Positions 1 to 8,469 of a stretch of 64,000 nucleotides of DNA are shown here, piece by piece. The DNA is from Comamonas endophytica (GTDB lineage Bacteria > Pseudomonadota > Gammaproteobacteria > Burkholderiales > Burkholderiaceae_C), in contig NZ_CP106882.1 of assembly GCF_023634805.2 (NCBI RefSeq), forward strand, positions 248,001 through 312,000. Reading direction: 5' to 3'. Each line of letters begins with the position of its first letter. The stretch's first letter is position 1. Below the pieces are notes generated by a model. It was given only the letters and a program-made list of their open reading frames with translations. It ran no database searches and was not told the DNA's origin. The translations under genes and the position numbers were made by a program.

Positions 1-4
1 GCTG

Positions 5-1600
5 ATGACCAGGCGCAAAATCCATTCCCTGTGGCTTGTCCTTGCCGCCAGCCTGTGGATGACCCTTGCCGGCAACAGCGCCCTGTGGCAGAGGCTCGCC
101 GCCCTGGGGCTGATGAAAAGCCTCTCCGGCCTGGGCTTCGTTCTGGCGCTGGGCGGTCTGCTGCTGGCATCGCTGGCCGGTATCCTTGCGCTCTTTGCAT
201 GGAAGCGCTCGCTCAAGCCGGTATTGACCGTGCTCCTTCTGGTGACGGCTTTTGCCAGCCACTTCATGAACAGCTTCGGCATCGTCATCGACCCCAGCAT
301 GGTGACCAACGCGGTGCAGACCGACGTGCGCGAAACCAGCGCCCTGCTGAACCTGGGCCTGGCGGCAAACGTGCTGTGTCTGGCGCTGATCCCCATCTGG
401 CTGATCTGGCGCCAGCCGGTCGCCTACGGGACGCTGGGCAGGCAGCTCTGGAAGAACTTCGCCGCCGTGGCGCTGTCACTTGTGGCGATCATGGCCTTGC
501 TCGCGCTTTCCTACCAGTCGATGGCCTCGACCATGCGCAACCACAAGGACCTGCGCTATCTGCTCAATCCGCTGGCCGGCGTCTATTCCGCGGCCCGCGT
601 CGCGCTCAAGCCTTGGGAGCTCGACCCCAGCGTGCTGCATCCGATCGGAGAGGATGCCAGGGCGCGCGCCAGCGCCAAACCGCTGACCCTGCTTCTGGTG
701 GTGGGCGAGACCGCGCGCAGCGACCACTTCAGCCTCAATGGCTACGAGCGCGAGACCAATGCCGAATTGCAGCAGCGCGGCGTGATCAGCCAGCAAAGCG
801 CCTGGTCCTGCGGCACCAGCACCGCGGAGTCGCTGCCCTGCATGTTCGCTCATCTCGGGCGCGAGGACTTCAACAGCCGGAAGATGAACTACGAAAACCT
901 GCTGGACCTGCTGCAGAAGGCCGGGTTGAACGTCCTGTGGGCCGAGAACCAGTCGGGTTGCAAGGAGGTCTGCAATCGGGTGCCGGTTGTGAAAGTCACC
1001 GACACCTGCGGGAATGCGGAATGCTTCGACGAAGCGATGCTCGACGCGGTGCAAAAGCGCCTGCAGGCGATGGATGAACGCCAGCGCAGCAAGGGCACGG
1101 TCATCGTGCTGCACCAGATGGGCAGCCATGGGCCGGCCTACTACAAGCGCTCCCCGCAGGACTTCAAGGCTTTCCTGCCGGAATGCACGACCAACGCGCT
1201 GAAGGATTGCAGCCAGGAGTCGGTGCGCAACGCCTACGACAACTCCATCCGCTACACCGATCACTTCCTGGCCAAGTCCATCGACTGGCTCAAGGCCCGC
1301 GGCGGCAACTCGGCCATGATGTATGTCTCCGATCATGGCGAATCCCTGGGCGAGTCCAACGTCTACCTGCATGGGCTGCCATATGCCTTCGCGCCGGCCA
1401 CGCAAAGGAAGGTGCCGTGGATCACCTGGCTGTCGCCGGAATTCGAGCGCGAAAGCAGGCTCTCGTCCGAATGCCTGCGCAGGAAGGCCGGCGAGCAGGT
1501 CACGCATGACAGCTACTTCCATGCCGTGCTGGGCCTGGCGGGGGTCACGGCCAGGGAGTACCAGCCGGCGCTGGACTTCTACCAGCCATGCCGGGGGTAG
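5..1600 (+). CDS. eptA: Lipid A phosphoethanolamine transferase (EptA/MCR family)
   Basis: The 531-residue protein has the two-part build of this family: about five membrane segments in the first 170 residues, then a periplasmic alkaline-phosphatase-like sulfatase domain. Visible active-site features are GETARSDH, with the nucleophilic threonine near residue 236, and the zinc-binding SDHGES and HGLP motifs near the C-terminus, plus several paired cysteines. The family moves phosphoethanolamine from phosphatidylethanolamine to lipid A and lowers the surface charge, giving polymyxin tolerance. The ATG lies four bases from the window edge, so no ribosome binding site can be checked, but length and hydrophobic start fit a complete protein. 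It converges on a diacylglycerol kinase, which recycles the by-product of the reaction. Confidence 0.93.
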   Translation: MTRRKIHSLWLVLAASLWMTLAGNSALWQRLAALGLMKSLSGLGFVLALGGLLLASLAGILALFAWKRSLKPVLTVLLLVTAFASHFMNSFGIVIDPSMVTNAVQTDVRETSALLNLGLAANVLCLALIPIWLIWRQPVAYGTLGRQLWKNFAAVALSLVAIMALLALSYQSMASTMRNHKDLRYLLNPLAGVYSAARVALKPWELDPSVLHPIGEDARARASAKPLTLLLVVGETARSDHFSLNGYERETNAELQQRGVISQQSAWSCGTSTAESLPCMFAHLGREDFNSRKMNYENLLDLLQKAGLNVLWAENQSGCKEVCNRVPVVKVTDTCGNAECFDEAMLDAVQKRLQAMDERQRSKGTVIVLHQMGSHGPAYYKRSPQDFKAFLPECTTNALKDCSQESVRNAYDNSIRYTDHFLAKSIDWLKARGGNSAMMYVSDHGESLGESNVYLHGLPYAFAPATQRKVPWITWLSPEFERESRLSSECLRRKAGEQVTHDSYFHAVLGLAGVTAREYQPALDFYQPCRG

Positions 1601-1624
1601 AAATCTCTGCCCTGGGGCCCTGGC

Positions 1625-2017
1625 TCAAGCCCCGTGCGAAAGCCCGATGATGCCCCAGGTGGCGCAGGCCATGGCGATCGCCAGCAACACCGCGGCGCTG
1701 CCCAGGTCCTTGGCCGCCTTGGACAGGGGGTGGTATTCGGCACCCACGCGATCGATGGCGGCTTCGATGGCGGTGTTCAGCACTTCGACCACCAGCACGG
1801 CAACGACGGATGCCAGCAGCAGCACCTGCTCGACCGGGCCTTTTCCGACCCAGAACGCTGCGGGCACCAGGACCGCAGCCGTCGCCAGTTCCAGCCTGAC
1901 CGCGGGCTCCTTTGCAGCGATCTGCATGCCGCTGAGCGAATGGTTCAATGCAAACCACAGCCGGGTGAGCCCCTTGCGCTTGGGCGGGACCTGGAGCTTT
2001 CGTTGTGCGGCGATCAT
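1625..2017 (-). CDS. dgkA: Diacylglycerol kinase
   Basis: A 130-residue integral membrane protein with three hydrophobic segments and the family signature EVLNTAIEAAIDRV followed by HPLSKAAKDLGSAAV. It phosphorylates diacylglycerol to phosphatidic acid in the inner membrane. I chose the internal ATG at 2017 (MIAAQRK) because AAGGA sits seven bases upstream. An ATG 39 bases further upstream is in frame but falls inside a hairpin. It converges on eptA with a gap of only 24 bases. Phosphoethanolamine transfer releases diacylglycerol, so the pairing makes metabolic sense. Confidence 0.93.
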   Translation of the reverse strand: MIAAQRKLQVPPKRKGLTRLWFALNHSLSGMQIAAKEPAVRLELATAAVLVPAAFWVGKGPVEQVLLLASVVAVLVVEVLNTAIEAAIDRVGAEYHPLSKAAKDLGSAAVLLAIAMACATWGIIGLSHGA

Positions 2018-2041
2018 GAATATTCCTTGAAGCTTTTGAAT

Positions 2042-2064
2042 AAAAGGCCTTGCCACGCAAGGCC
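2042..2064 (-). terminator. Hairpin plus T-run just upstream of dgkA
   Basis: Perfect 8-base arms GGCCTTGC and GCAAGGCC flank a 3-base loop. Read on the minus strand they are followed by TTTTATTC, the form of an intrinsic terminator. It lies 25-47 bases before the dgkA start and in the same direction, so it could end a transcript coming from beyond the kinase promoter or act as a leader attenuator. Confidence 0.45.
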
Positions 2065-2185
2065 ACAGCTTGGAGATTCGCGCGCGCAGCTTAAGCCCGC
2101 ATTAATCATCGCTCTGTATCCGCCGGTTTCTTGCGCCCTGCGCGGCCGTGCGGGTACGCTTGCGGGCATCCTTTCAGAGATCTCG

Positions 2186-3514
2186 ATGAAATACCGACCC
2201 TCCTTGCAGCGCGAGCTGCTGGCATGGACCCTGGGCGGCCTGGTGGCGGTCTGGCTGGCCTTTATCTATTTCGGCTATCTCACCGGCGAGCATGAAGCCG
2301 ACGAGCTGACCGACGGCCACCTGGCCAGCGTCGCCTCCCTGCTGCTGGCCCAGCGTGCCGAGGCGTTCAGCAGCCGGCCGGACGCGGCCGCGCTCAGCAG
2401 CCCGGGCCTCAAGGCCCACGACTACCAGCACTCGATGAGTGTCGTGATCTGGGACGGCAACGGCCGGGTGCTGGCGCGCACCGGCGAAGCCCCGATGCCC
2501 GATTTCCAGCTGGCCGATGGATTCCAGACCGTGGAGCTGGGCCCGCAGCGCCAGCCCTGGCGCCTGTTCGTGCGCTGGAACGAGGGCGAGCGCGCGCGGC
2601 GCGTCGCCGTGCTGCTCTCGATCGAAGAACGCGATGCGCTGGCCACGGACATCGCCGAGCAGGTCGCCACGCCGGGGCTGTGGCTGCTTCCCGTCGTGGC
2701 GCTGGTATTGGTGCTGGCCGTCAGGCGCGGGCTGCGGCCGCTGAACCGGCTCAGCGAGCAGGTGCGCTCCCTCGAGGTCGGGCAGGCCTTCGAGCTGCAG
2801 GCTCCGCCGCATGAGGAGTTCCAGGCGATGGTGAAGGCCATCGAGACCCTGTCCAGCCGCTATACCTCGGCGCTGCACCGCGAGCGTGCGCTGGCCAACG
2901 AGTTCGCCCATGAACTCAGGACACCGCTGGCTTCGCTTCAGTTGCAGGTCGAACTGCTGAAGACGGCGGAACCCGGCGCTTTGCCCGCGATCGTGCAGCA
3001 GCTGGACAAGGATGCCCAGCGCAGCGCAGCGGTCATCCACCATCTGCTGGCGCTGGCGCGCGCCAGCCGCACGCAGCTGGCAGAGGCTGCCGCCAGCTTC
3101 GACCTGGCGGATCTCGTCAGGAAGATCGCGGCCGACTATGGCGAGAAGGCTTACAAGTCACGCCATGAGCTTTGCGTATCGGCACCGGATACGGTGCTGC
3201 TTAGGGGCTACGGCACCCTGCTGGAAATCGCCATCCGCAACCTGATCGAGAACTCGCTGGCCCATACGCCCGCCGGCACCCTGGTGGAAGTGCGCGTGGA
3301 AGCGGACCCGGTGTCGGTCGAAGTGCGCGATACCCCGCAAGCCGGGCTGCAGGCTGCTCCAGCGCAAGGAATTCTCGGCCTCGGCCTGGGCCACCAGGTC
3401 GTGCAGAAGGTGGCGGCCATCCATGGCGCGGACTTCGTCAAGACCTCCCATGCGGATGGCGCCGTGGCCGGCTACAGGATGGGCCCGCTGCGGGATATAG
3501 GGCAAGGCGGTTGA
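2186..3514 (+). CDS. Sensor histidine kinase
   Basis: A 442-residue membrane sensor with two transmembrane segments (near residues 14-32 and 160-180), a periplasmic domain between them, a dimerisation/phosphoacceptor domain with FAHELRTPLASLQ, and an ATPase domain with the N-box AIRNLIENSLAHTP. The G1 box is degenerate: RDTPQAG stands where DxGxG is usual, while the last glycine box GILGLGLG is kept. The start ATG at 2186 is the first in frame that gives a normal short cytoplasmic N-terminus. It probably partners the OmpR-type regulator that ends 22 bases away on the opposite strand. The neighbouring eptA and dgkA suggest a PmrB/BasS-like job, which is inference. Confidence 0.85.
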   Translation: MKYRPSLQRELLAWTLGGLVAVWLAFIYFGYLTGEHEADELTDGHLASVASLLLAQRAEAFSSRPDAAALSSPGLKAHDYQHSMSVVIWDGNGRVLARTGEAPMPDFQLADGFQTVELGPQRQPWRLFVRWNEGERARRVAVLLSIEERDALATDIAEQVATPGLWLLPVVALVLVLAVRRGLRPLNRLSEQVRSLEVGQAFELQAPPHEEFQAMVKAIETLSSRYTSALHRERALANEFAHELRTPLASLQLQVELLKTAEPGALPAIVQQLDKDAQRSAAVIHHLLALARASRTQLAEAAASFDLADLVRKIAADYGEKAYKSRHELCVSAPDTVLLRGYGTLLEIAIRNLIENSLAHTPAGTLVEVRVEADPVSVEVRDTPQAGLQAAPAQGILGLGLGHQVVQKVAAIHGADFVKTSHADGAVAGYRMGPLRDIGQGG

Positions 3515-3536
3515 CACGCCAGCCGCCGCGCATCTT

Positions 3537-4238
3537 CTACGCTTCGCTTTCCCAGGGAATGAAATAACCCACACCGCGCATCGTCTGGATGCGCTCGTTG
3601 CCCAGCTTGCGGCGCAGGTGATGGACATGCACCTCGATGGCATTGCTGTCCAGCGAAGTCTGCCAGCTGTAGAGCCTTTCCTCCAGCTGCTGGCGCGAGA
3701 GCACGCGCCCGCGCGCTTCGAGCAGCACCAGCAGAACGGAAAATTCACGCGGCGACATGTCCACCGGTACCCCGGCGCGGTGCACGGTCCGGGTCGCTGG
3801 ATCGACCGTGAGGTCCCCGTGGGTGATCGTCGGGGACGCCCGGCCCGCGGAGCGCCGCAGCAGCGCGCGCAGCCGGGCCTCGAGCTCCGCCACATCGAAG
3901 GGCTTGGAGAGATAGTCATCGGCACCCGAATCCAGCCCGGCGATGCGCTGATGCACCTGGTCCCTGGCCGTCATGATGAGCACGGGGGTTGCCCGATCGG
4001 GCAAGCGCTGCCCTCCCGGCGGCGCTTCAGGGCTGCTGCGCAGCCGCTGCAGCAGCGCGGCGCCATCCTGGTCCGGCAGGCCCAGGTCCAGCAGCACCGC
4101 GGAAAAAGGCTCGGTGCACAGCGCGCTCCACGCCTGCGCCACGTTGCCGCAGACATCGACCGCGTAGCCGCGCTGCTCGAGGTTTTCCTGCAATCCCGCG
4201 GCAATGCCGGGATCGTCTTCGACAATGAGGATTCGCAT
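3537..4238 (-). CDS. OmpR/PhoB-family response regulator
   Basis: 233 residues. The receiver domain has the acidic pocket VEDD at residues 7-10, the phosphoacceptor aspartate in LLDLGLPDQDG, and the conserved lysine in YLSKPFD. A C-terminal winged helix follows, with SPREFSVLLVLLEARG and a recognition helix near HVHHLRRKLG. About a dozen extra residues (SPEAPPGGQRLPD) sit between helix 3 and strand 4 of the receiver, which is unusual. It starts 36 bases after the DNA glycosylase gene on the same strand and converges with the histidine kinase, so kinase and regulator are not in one operon. A PmrA/BasR-like role on eptA is inferred from context. Confidence 0.9.
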   Translation of the reverse strand: MRILIVEDDPGIAAGLQENLEQRGYAVDVCGNVAQAWSALCTEPFSAVLLDLGLPDQDGAALLQRLRSSPEAPPGGQRLPDRATPVLIMTARDQVHQRIAGLDSGADDYLSKPFDVAELEARLRALLRRSAGRASPTITHGDLTVDPATRTVHRAGVPVDMSPREFSVLLVLLEARGRVLSRQQLEERLYSWQTSLDSNAIEVHVHHLRRKLGNERIQTMRGVGYFIPWESEA

Positions 4239-4274
4239 GGGCGGATTCTGCCCGCAGGTGGCGTGCCGCGGCAG

Positions 4275-4859
4275 CTATCGCTGCTGCGTCCCGGGCTCCG
4301 CCGCAAATCCGCGGCTCAGGAAGCGCGAGCCCCTGAGCCCGAAGCGCCAGGGCACATCCACCGCCTTGGAAATGCCGATGCGCGGCCCGGTCAGCACCTC
4401 GATCTCGCCCGCCTCGCGCGCCAGCAGCTCGAAGGGTGGTTCGGACAGAGACTGCCCATTCAACCGCGAATCGATGCCCAGCGCCTGCGCCAGCCGCCCC
4501 GGCCCGGCGCACAGCAGCTTCAGCTCCTGCAGGCCGCGGCGCGCGCGCATGGTCTCGATGCCATGCGTCGGCTCGATCGCACGCAGCAGCACCCCCGCGC
4601 CATGGCCCGCCTCGCGGCACACGGTGTTGAAGCACCAGTGCAGGCCATACGAGCGGTATACGTAGGCATGGCCCGGCGGGCCGAACATGGAGACATTGCG
4701 CGCCGTCTGCCCGGCATAGGTATGCGAGGCCGGGTCGGTCTGGTCATAGGCCTCGGTCTCGACGATGCGGCCGCCCACGCCATCGATCAGCAGCGTCACG
4801 CCGATCAGCAGGCGCGCGACTTCGTGGGCGGGGGCGGAAAAATCTATGGAAGCAAGCAT
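4275..4859 (-). CDS. 3-methyladenine DNA glycosylase (AAG/MPG family)
   Basis: 194 residues covering the whole alkyladenine-glycosylase fold. Recognisable features are the catalytic-region IVETEAYDQTDPASH, the YVYRSYGLHWCFN strand and LLRAIEPTHGI, in the family order. It excises alkylated purines such as 3-methyladenine from DNA in base-excision repair. It lies upstream of the response regulator on the same strand with a 36-base gap, so the two may be co-transcribed. Confidence 0.92.
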   Translation of the reverse strand: MLASIDFSAPAHEVARLLIGVTLLIDGVGGRIVETEAYDQTDPASHTYAGQTARNVSMFGPPGHAYVYRSYGLHWCFNTVCREAGHGAGVLLRAIEPTHGIETMRARRGLQELKLLCAGPGRLAQALGIDSRLNGQSLSEPPFELLAREAGEIEVLTGPRIGISKAVDVPWRFGLRGSRFLSRGFAAEPGTQQR

Positions 4860-4957
4860 GCAGGAATCGTTGAAGCAGAGGCAGGACAGTTTGCGCCGCC
4901 ATCTTCGTTGACCTGCAAGCGAAGGTCAAATGCGGTGAAACCGTTCGTTCTTAGCTT

Positions 4958-5251
4958 GCCTGGCCGGCCCGTCAAGATCCGTTCGTCCTGAGCCTGCCGA
5001 AGGATGACGGGCCTGCGGTCAAGTTTGAGGACAGGACGTCCATTGGTTCGACAGGCTCACCACGAACGGTTTTCGACAGGCTCACCACGGACGTGTAACT
5101 CGACTCGCTCTGAGCCGCCTGGGCGGCCCGTCAAGATCCGTTCGTCCTGAGCCTGTCGAAGGATGACGGGCCTGCGGTCAAGTTTGAGGACAGGACGTCC
5201 ATGGTTCGACAGGCTCACCACGAACGGTTTTCGACAGGCTCACCAAGAACG
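4958..5251. repeat. Two tandem copies of a 136-base intergenic repeat
   Basis: Copy 1 is about 4958-5093 and copy 2 about 5117-5251. They are near identical, with one single-base indel (CATTGG against CATGG) and a few substitutions. Each copy carries the inverted pair CGTTCGTCCTGAGCCTG and CAGGCTCACCACGAACG, then a further CGACAGGCTCACCA unit, so each can fold into a hairpin. The whole 4860-5272 gap holds no gene. A degenerate relative is seen near 27421-27490. Confidence 0.85.
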
Positions 5252-5272
5252 GTTAAATCCTCTCACTCTGAC

Positions 5273-6163
5273 TCAATGCCCGCCAAACACCAGCGACCGA
5301 TGCGCCGCCACCCCCGCAAGCGTGCCATCGCCCACGGCCAGCGCCACCGAGCCGCCAAAGCGGGCGGCATCGCCGCAGGCGAACACACCGGGCACTGTCG
5401 TAGCCTTCATGGCATCAGTCTGGATCACCGCCCCCATCGGGCCTTCGCTGAACTCGCAGCCCAGCGCCGCCGCAACCGGGCTGGCGACATGGCTGCGCGG
5501 AGCGATGAACAGGCCATCGAATGCCTGCACCCGGCCATCCTCCAAGATGACATCGGCATGTCCGGTGATCTCGCGCACCGCAGTGGCCTCGATGGTTACA
5601 CCGCGTGACTGCAGCTGCGCCCGCTGCTGCGCATCGGGTTCGAAGCTGCCGTTGAGCAGCAGCGTGGTCGCGCCCCAGTCGGGCAGCAGCAGCGCCTGAT
5701 GCAACGACAGCTCCGAGGTGGCGAGCACGCCAATGCGGCCCTGCTGCAGTTCGTAGCCATGGCAATAGGGGCAATGGAACACATGCTGCCCCCAGCGCTG
5801 CGCCAGGCCGGGCACCTCGGGCAGCGTATCGACCACCCCCAGGGCCAGCACCAGCCGCTTGGCCATCCGCGCGGGCCCGCCCTCGATGTCGACCTGGAAG
5901 TCCTGCCCGTTGCGCTGCGCGCCCAGCACCATGGCATCCAGCCATTCGACGGTTTCATAGGCCATGAGCTGCGCGCGCGCCAGCGCCGCGATATCGGCAG
6001 CCTTGCTGCCGTCCTGGGTCAGGAAGCCATGCGAATGCTCGGCAAAGCGGTTGCGGCGCTGGCCGGCATCGACCACCAGCAGCTTGCGCCGTGCGCGCGC
6101 CAGGGGCAGTGCGGCAGCCAGACCGGCGTAGCTGCCACCAATGATGAGTGCGTCATAGACCAT
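5273..6163 (-). CDS. FAD/NAD(P)-dependent oxidoreductase, thioredoxin-reductase-like
   Basis: 296 residues. The N-terminal FAD-binding motif is IIGGSYAGLAAAL, the second dinucleotide region starts near GRIGVLATSELS, and a C-terminal GVFACGDAA motif binds the flavin. The segment HCPYCHGYEL holds a CxxC pair, as in this bacterial subgroup of low-molecular-weight thioredoxin-reductase-like proteins. The start at 6163 has GAGAGG seven bases upstream. An in-frame TTG 15 bases earlier has no such site. It is divergent from an Rrf2 regulator, which is the likely controller. The electron acceptor is unknown. Confidence 0.85.
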   Translation of the reverse strand: MVYDALIIGGSYAGLAAALPLARARRKLLVVDAGQRRNRFAEHSHGFLTQDGSKAADIAALARAQLMAYETVEWLDAMVLGAQRNGQDFQVDIEGGPARMAKRLVLALGVVDTLPEVPGLAQRWGQHVFHCPYCHGYELQQGRIGVLATSELSLHQALLLPDWGATTLLLNGSFEPDAQQRAQLQSRGVTIEATAVREITGHADVILEDGRVQAFDGLFIAPRSHVASPVAAALGCEFSEGPMGAVIQTDAMKATTVPGVFACGDAARFGGSVALAVGDGTLAGVAAHRSLVFGGH

Positions 6164-6254
6164 GGGAAATCCTCTCAAGAAACTTTCGTAGTTTCATGAT
6201 AAGCCCAATGCCGATTTTCATGCAACCTACAATGCTTCATGACATTGAATTGGA

Positions 6255-6722
6255 ATGCCCATGAGAAGCGATAGCCGCCTGTCCCGCATGCTGCATGTGC
6301 TGCTGCACATGGCGCGCCAGGAGGCGCCCTTCACCTCGGAACAGTTGGCCCGGATGCTGGACACCAACCCGGTTGTCGTGCGGCGCACCATGGCCGGCCT
6401 GAAGAAAGCCGGCTATGTCCAATCGGAAAAAGGCCATGGCGGCGGCTGGAAGCTGTCGTGCGATCTCGCCAAGGTCTCGTTGCTCGACATCCACGAGGCC
6501 GTGGGCGGGCCGCGCATCTTTGCGATCGGCAATACCACCGACAACCCCGAATGCGGTGTCGAGAAGGTGGTGAACGCGGCCCTGGACGATGCGCTGGCGC
6601 AGGCCCAGGCACTGCTGGTCAAGCGGCTGGCCGCGGTGAAGCTTGGCGATCTGGCCGAGGAATTCGATGGGCTGTGCAAGGCGCAGCCGGCGCATGCCCG
6701 GGGCCAGCAGCACGGTCACTGA
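6255..6722 (+). CDS. Rrf2-family transcriptional regulator
   Basis: 155 residues with the Rrf2 winged helix: SRMLHVLLHMAR, then SEQLARMLDTNPVVVRRTMAGLKKAGYVQSEKG and the GGGWKL wing. It lacks the closely spaced three-cysteine set used by Fe-S members such as IscR and NsrR; only single cysteines (SCDLA, PECGV, LCKAQ) are present. That places it nearer the YwnA type. It lies 91 bases from the divergent flavin oxidoreductase and is likely to regulate it. A second ATG two codons in (6261) is also possible. Confidence 0.88.
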   Translation: MPMRSDSRLSRMLHVLLHMARQEAPFTSEQLARMLDTNPVVVRRTMAGLKKAGYVQSEKGHGGGWKLSCDLAKVSLLDIHEAVGGPRIFAIGNTTDNPECGVEKVVNAALDDALAQAQALLVKRLAAVKLGDLAEEFDGLCKAQPAHARGQQHGH

Positions 6723-8240
6723 CCTGCAAAGTGCCCGGAAAGCTGCTTGCAGACTTCCGGCGTGATTTTCTCGAACATCGGTGGCGCGCCCTCCAGCACC
6801 CAGGGCGCGTCGACGCGCTCCAGGCTGCCGGCAAGTGCAGCTGTTGGCGCCACTCCCTGCACCGTGCCCTTCTGTCCCAGGAAGTGCCAGACCGCCGCAG
6901 CCGCATCGGGTATGAATGGTGCGGCAAAGGCCGCGCCGAGGCGCAATGCATGCAGGCACATCGCCAGGGTGCGCTCGGCAGCCACAGGATCGGTCTTGAC
7001 CGTGCGCCAGGGCTGTTCGCGCGTGATGAACCCGTCCGCCAGACTCCAGATGCGGCGCAGCGCCTGCTGGGCTGGCGCAGCTTGATAGCGCTCATGGCGG
7101 CCAGATAGTTCTCGGCCGTGCTGCGCAGCTGCAGCAGCAGTGCCTTCTCACTCTCCGCAAGCGGCGCACCGCATGGCGCAATACGCCCGCCGTAATGGCG
7201 CTTGGCCAGCATATACACGCGGTGCAAAAGGTTGCCAAGCCCGTCGGCAAGATCCTTGTTGATGGCGGCCGCAAAGCGTGCAGACGAGAAGTCCGCATCG
7301 TCCGACTCGGGCAGCATCGAGATCAGCGCATAACGCCAGTAATCGGCGCTGAACAGGCCGATGGCGTCGTCGGTGAAGATACCGCGTTGTTCGCTGGTGG
7401 AGAACTTGCGGCCCTCGTAGGTCAACCAGCTGTAGCCCTTGATGGTGTCTGCCATGGTCCAGGGCTGGCGCGTGCCCAGCATCATCGCCGGCCAGAAGAT
7501 GCTGTGGAAGGCCACGTTGTCCTTGGCCATGAACTGCACCAGGCGGACTTCTTCAGGCCGCTGCCACCATTGCCGCCAGGCCTGCGGATCGCCCTGCTTT
7601 CGCGCCCAATCCTGGGTCATGGCGATATAGGCGATGGGCGCATCGAACCAGACATAGAAGACCTTGCCCTCCCAGCCCTCGAGCGGGACCGCGACGCCCC
7701 ACTCCAGGTCCCGCGAGATGCTGCGCGAATGCAGCCCGGCATCGAGCCATTTCCTGGCAATGGAGCGTACGTTCTGCGGTCAGCATTTGCGCGTGCTTAT
7801 CCAGTCTTGAAGCTCCGGCTGCAACGCGTCGAGCTTCAAAAAGATATGCCGGCTCTCGCGCAGCTCCAATTCTCCATTCGGGTTCAGCCAGCACCTTGGC
7901 TGAATCAGTTCCAAAGGATCGAGCAATTGGCCGCAGCCATCGCACTGGTCGCCGCGTGCCGCCCCATAACCGCAATGCGGGCAGGTCCCGACGATATAGC
8001 GGTCAGAAAGAAAGCGATTACCCACTTTGGAGAAGAACTGCTGGCCGATTCGCTCCTACATGAAGCCGTTCTCGCGCAGGCGCAAAAAGATCTGCTGCGT
8101 CAGCGCATGGTTGGCTGGCGAGGAGGAGCGGCCGAAATGGTCAAAGCCGATATTGAAGCGCGCATAGATATCCGCCTGGCGCGCATGCCACTGGTGATGA
8201 GGTACCGCATGGAAAAAGCGTTGATCTATCGATAAACGAC
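6716..8240 (-). pseudogene. metG: Decayed methionyl-tRNA synthetase gene
   Basis: Reading on the minus strand, successive blocks match methionyl-tRNA synthetase in order: a Rossmann segment (YARFNIGFDHFGRSSSPANH), the zinc knuckle CPHCGYGAARGDQCDGCG, the VFYVWFDAPIAYIA block, KFSTS (the KMSKS-loop equivalent), and the anticodon-binding helical domain. The frame is broken by an in-frame TAG at 8056-8058, an in-frame TGA near 7780, and a frameshift near 7080. The N-terminal part with the HIGH motif is missing. It cannot make a working enzyme. A functional metG must lie elsewhere in the genome. Confidence 0.85.
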
Positions 8241-8442
8241 TGCCGATTTACTTGGAACTCACTTCAATCTATAGCAACGGCAGCTTCCGGTGCATAAGGA
8301 TTGCCAGCATTTCTTCCCATGCTTTCCCCAATGGAACCAACTTCCAGGAAGACTGAAGCGGATTAATCAGACCCGTCATTTCCTGCCCGGCTTGGCCACC
8401 AAGCACGCAAAACCTTGATACAAATTTTCAACTTGGTCGATA

Positions 8443-8462
8443 TACTGTGGTTAAATACAGTA
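8443..8462. promoter_or_regulatory. LexA box before imuA
   Basis: A 20-base palindrome with the form CTGT-N8-ACAG, extended by TA on each side (TACTGT...ACAGTA). This is the proteobacterial LexA operator consensus. It ends seven bases before the imuA ATG, so bound LexA would block transcription of the whole mutagenesis cassette. Confidence 0.9.
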
Positions 8463-8469
8463 TTCGATC

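Noticed and set aside
31..1077. Long open frame inside eptA
   Set aside because: Arg/Ala/Gly-rich composition typical of an out-of-frame shadow in GC-rich DNA; eptA itself has all catalytic motifs.
8415..8446. TTGATA and TATACT as the imuA promoter
   Set aside because: The spacer is 20 bases, too long for a confident sigma-70 call; only the LexA box is reported.
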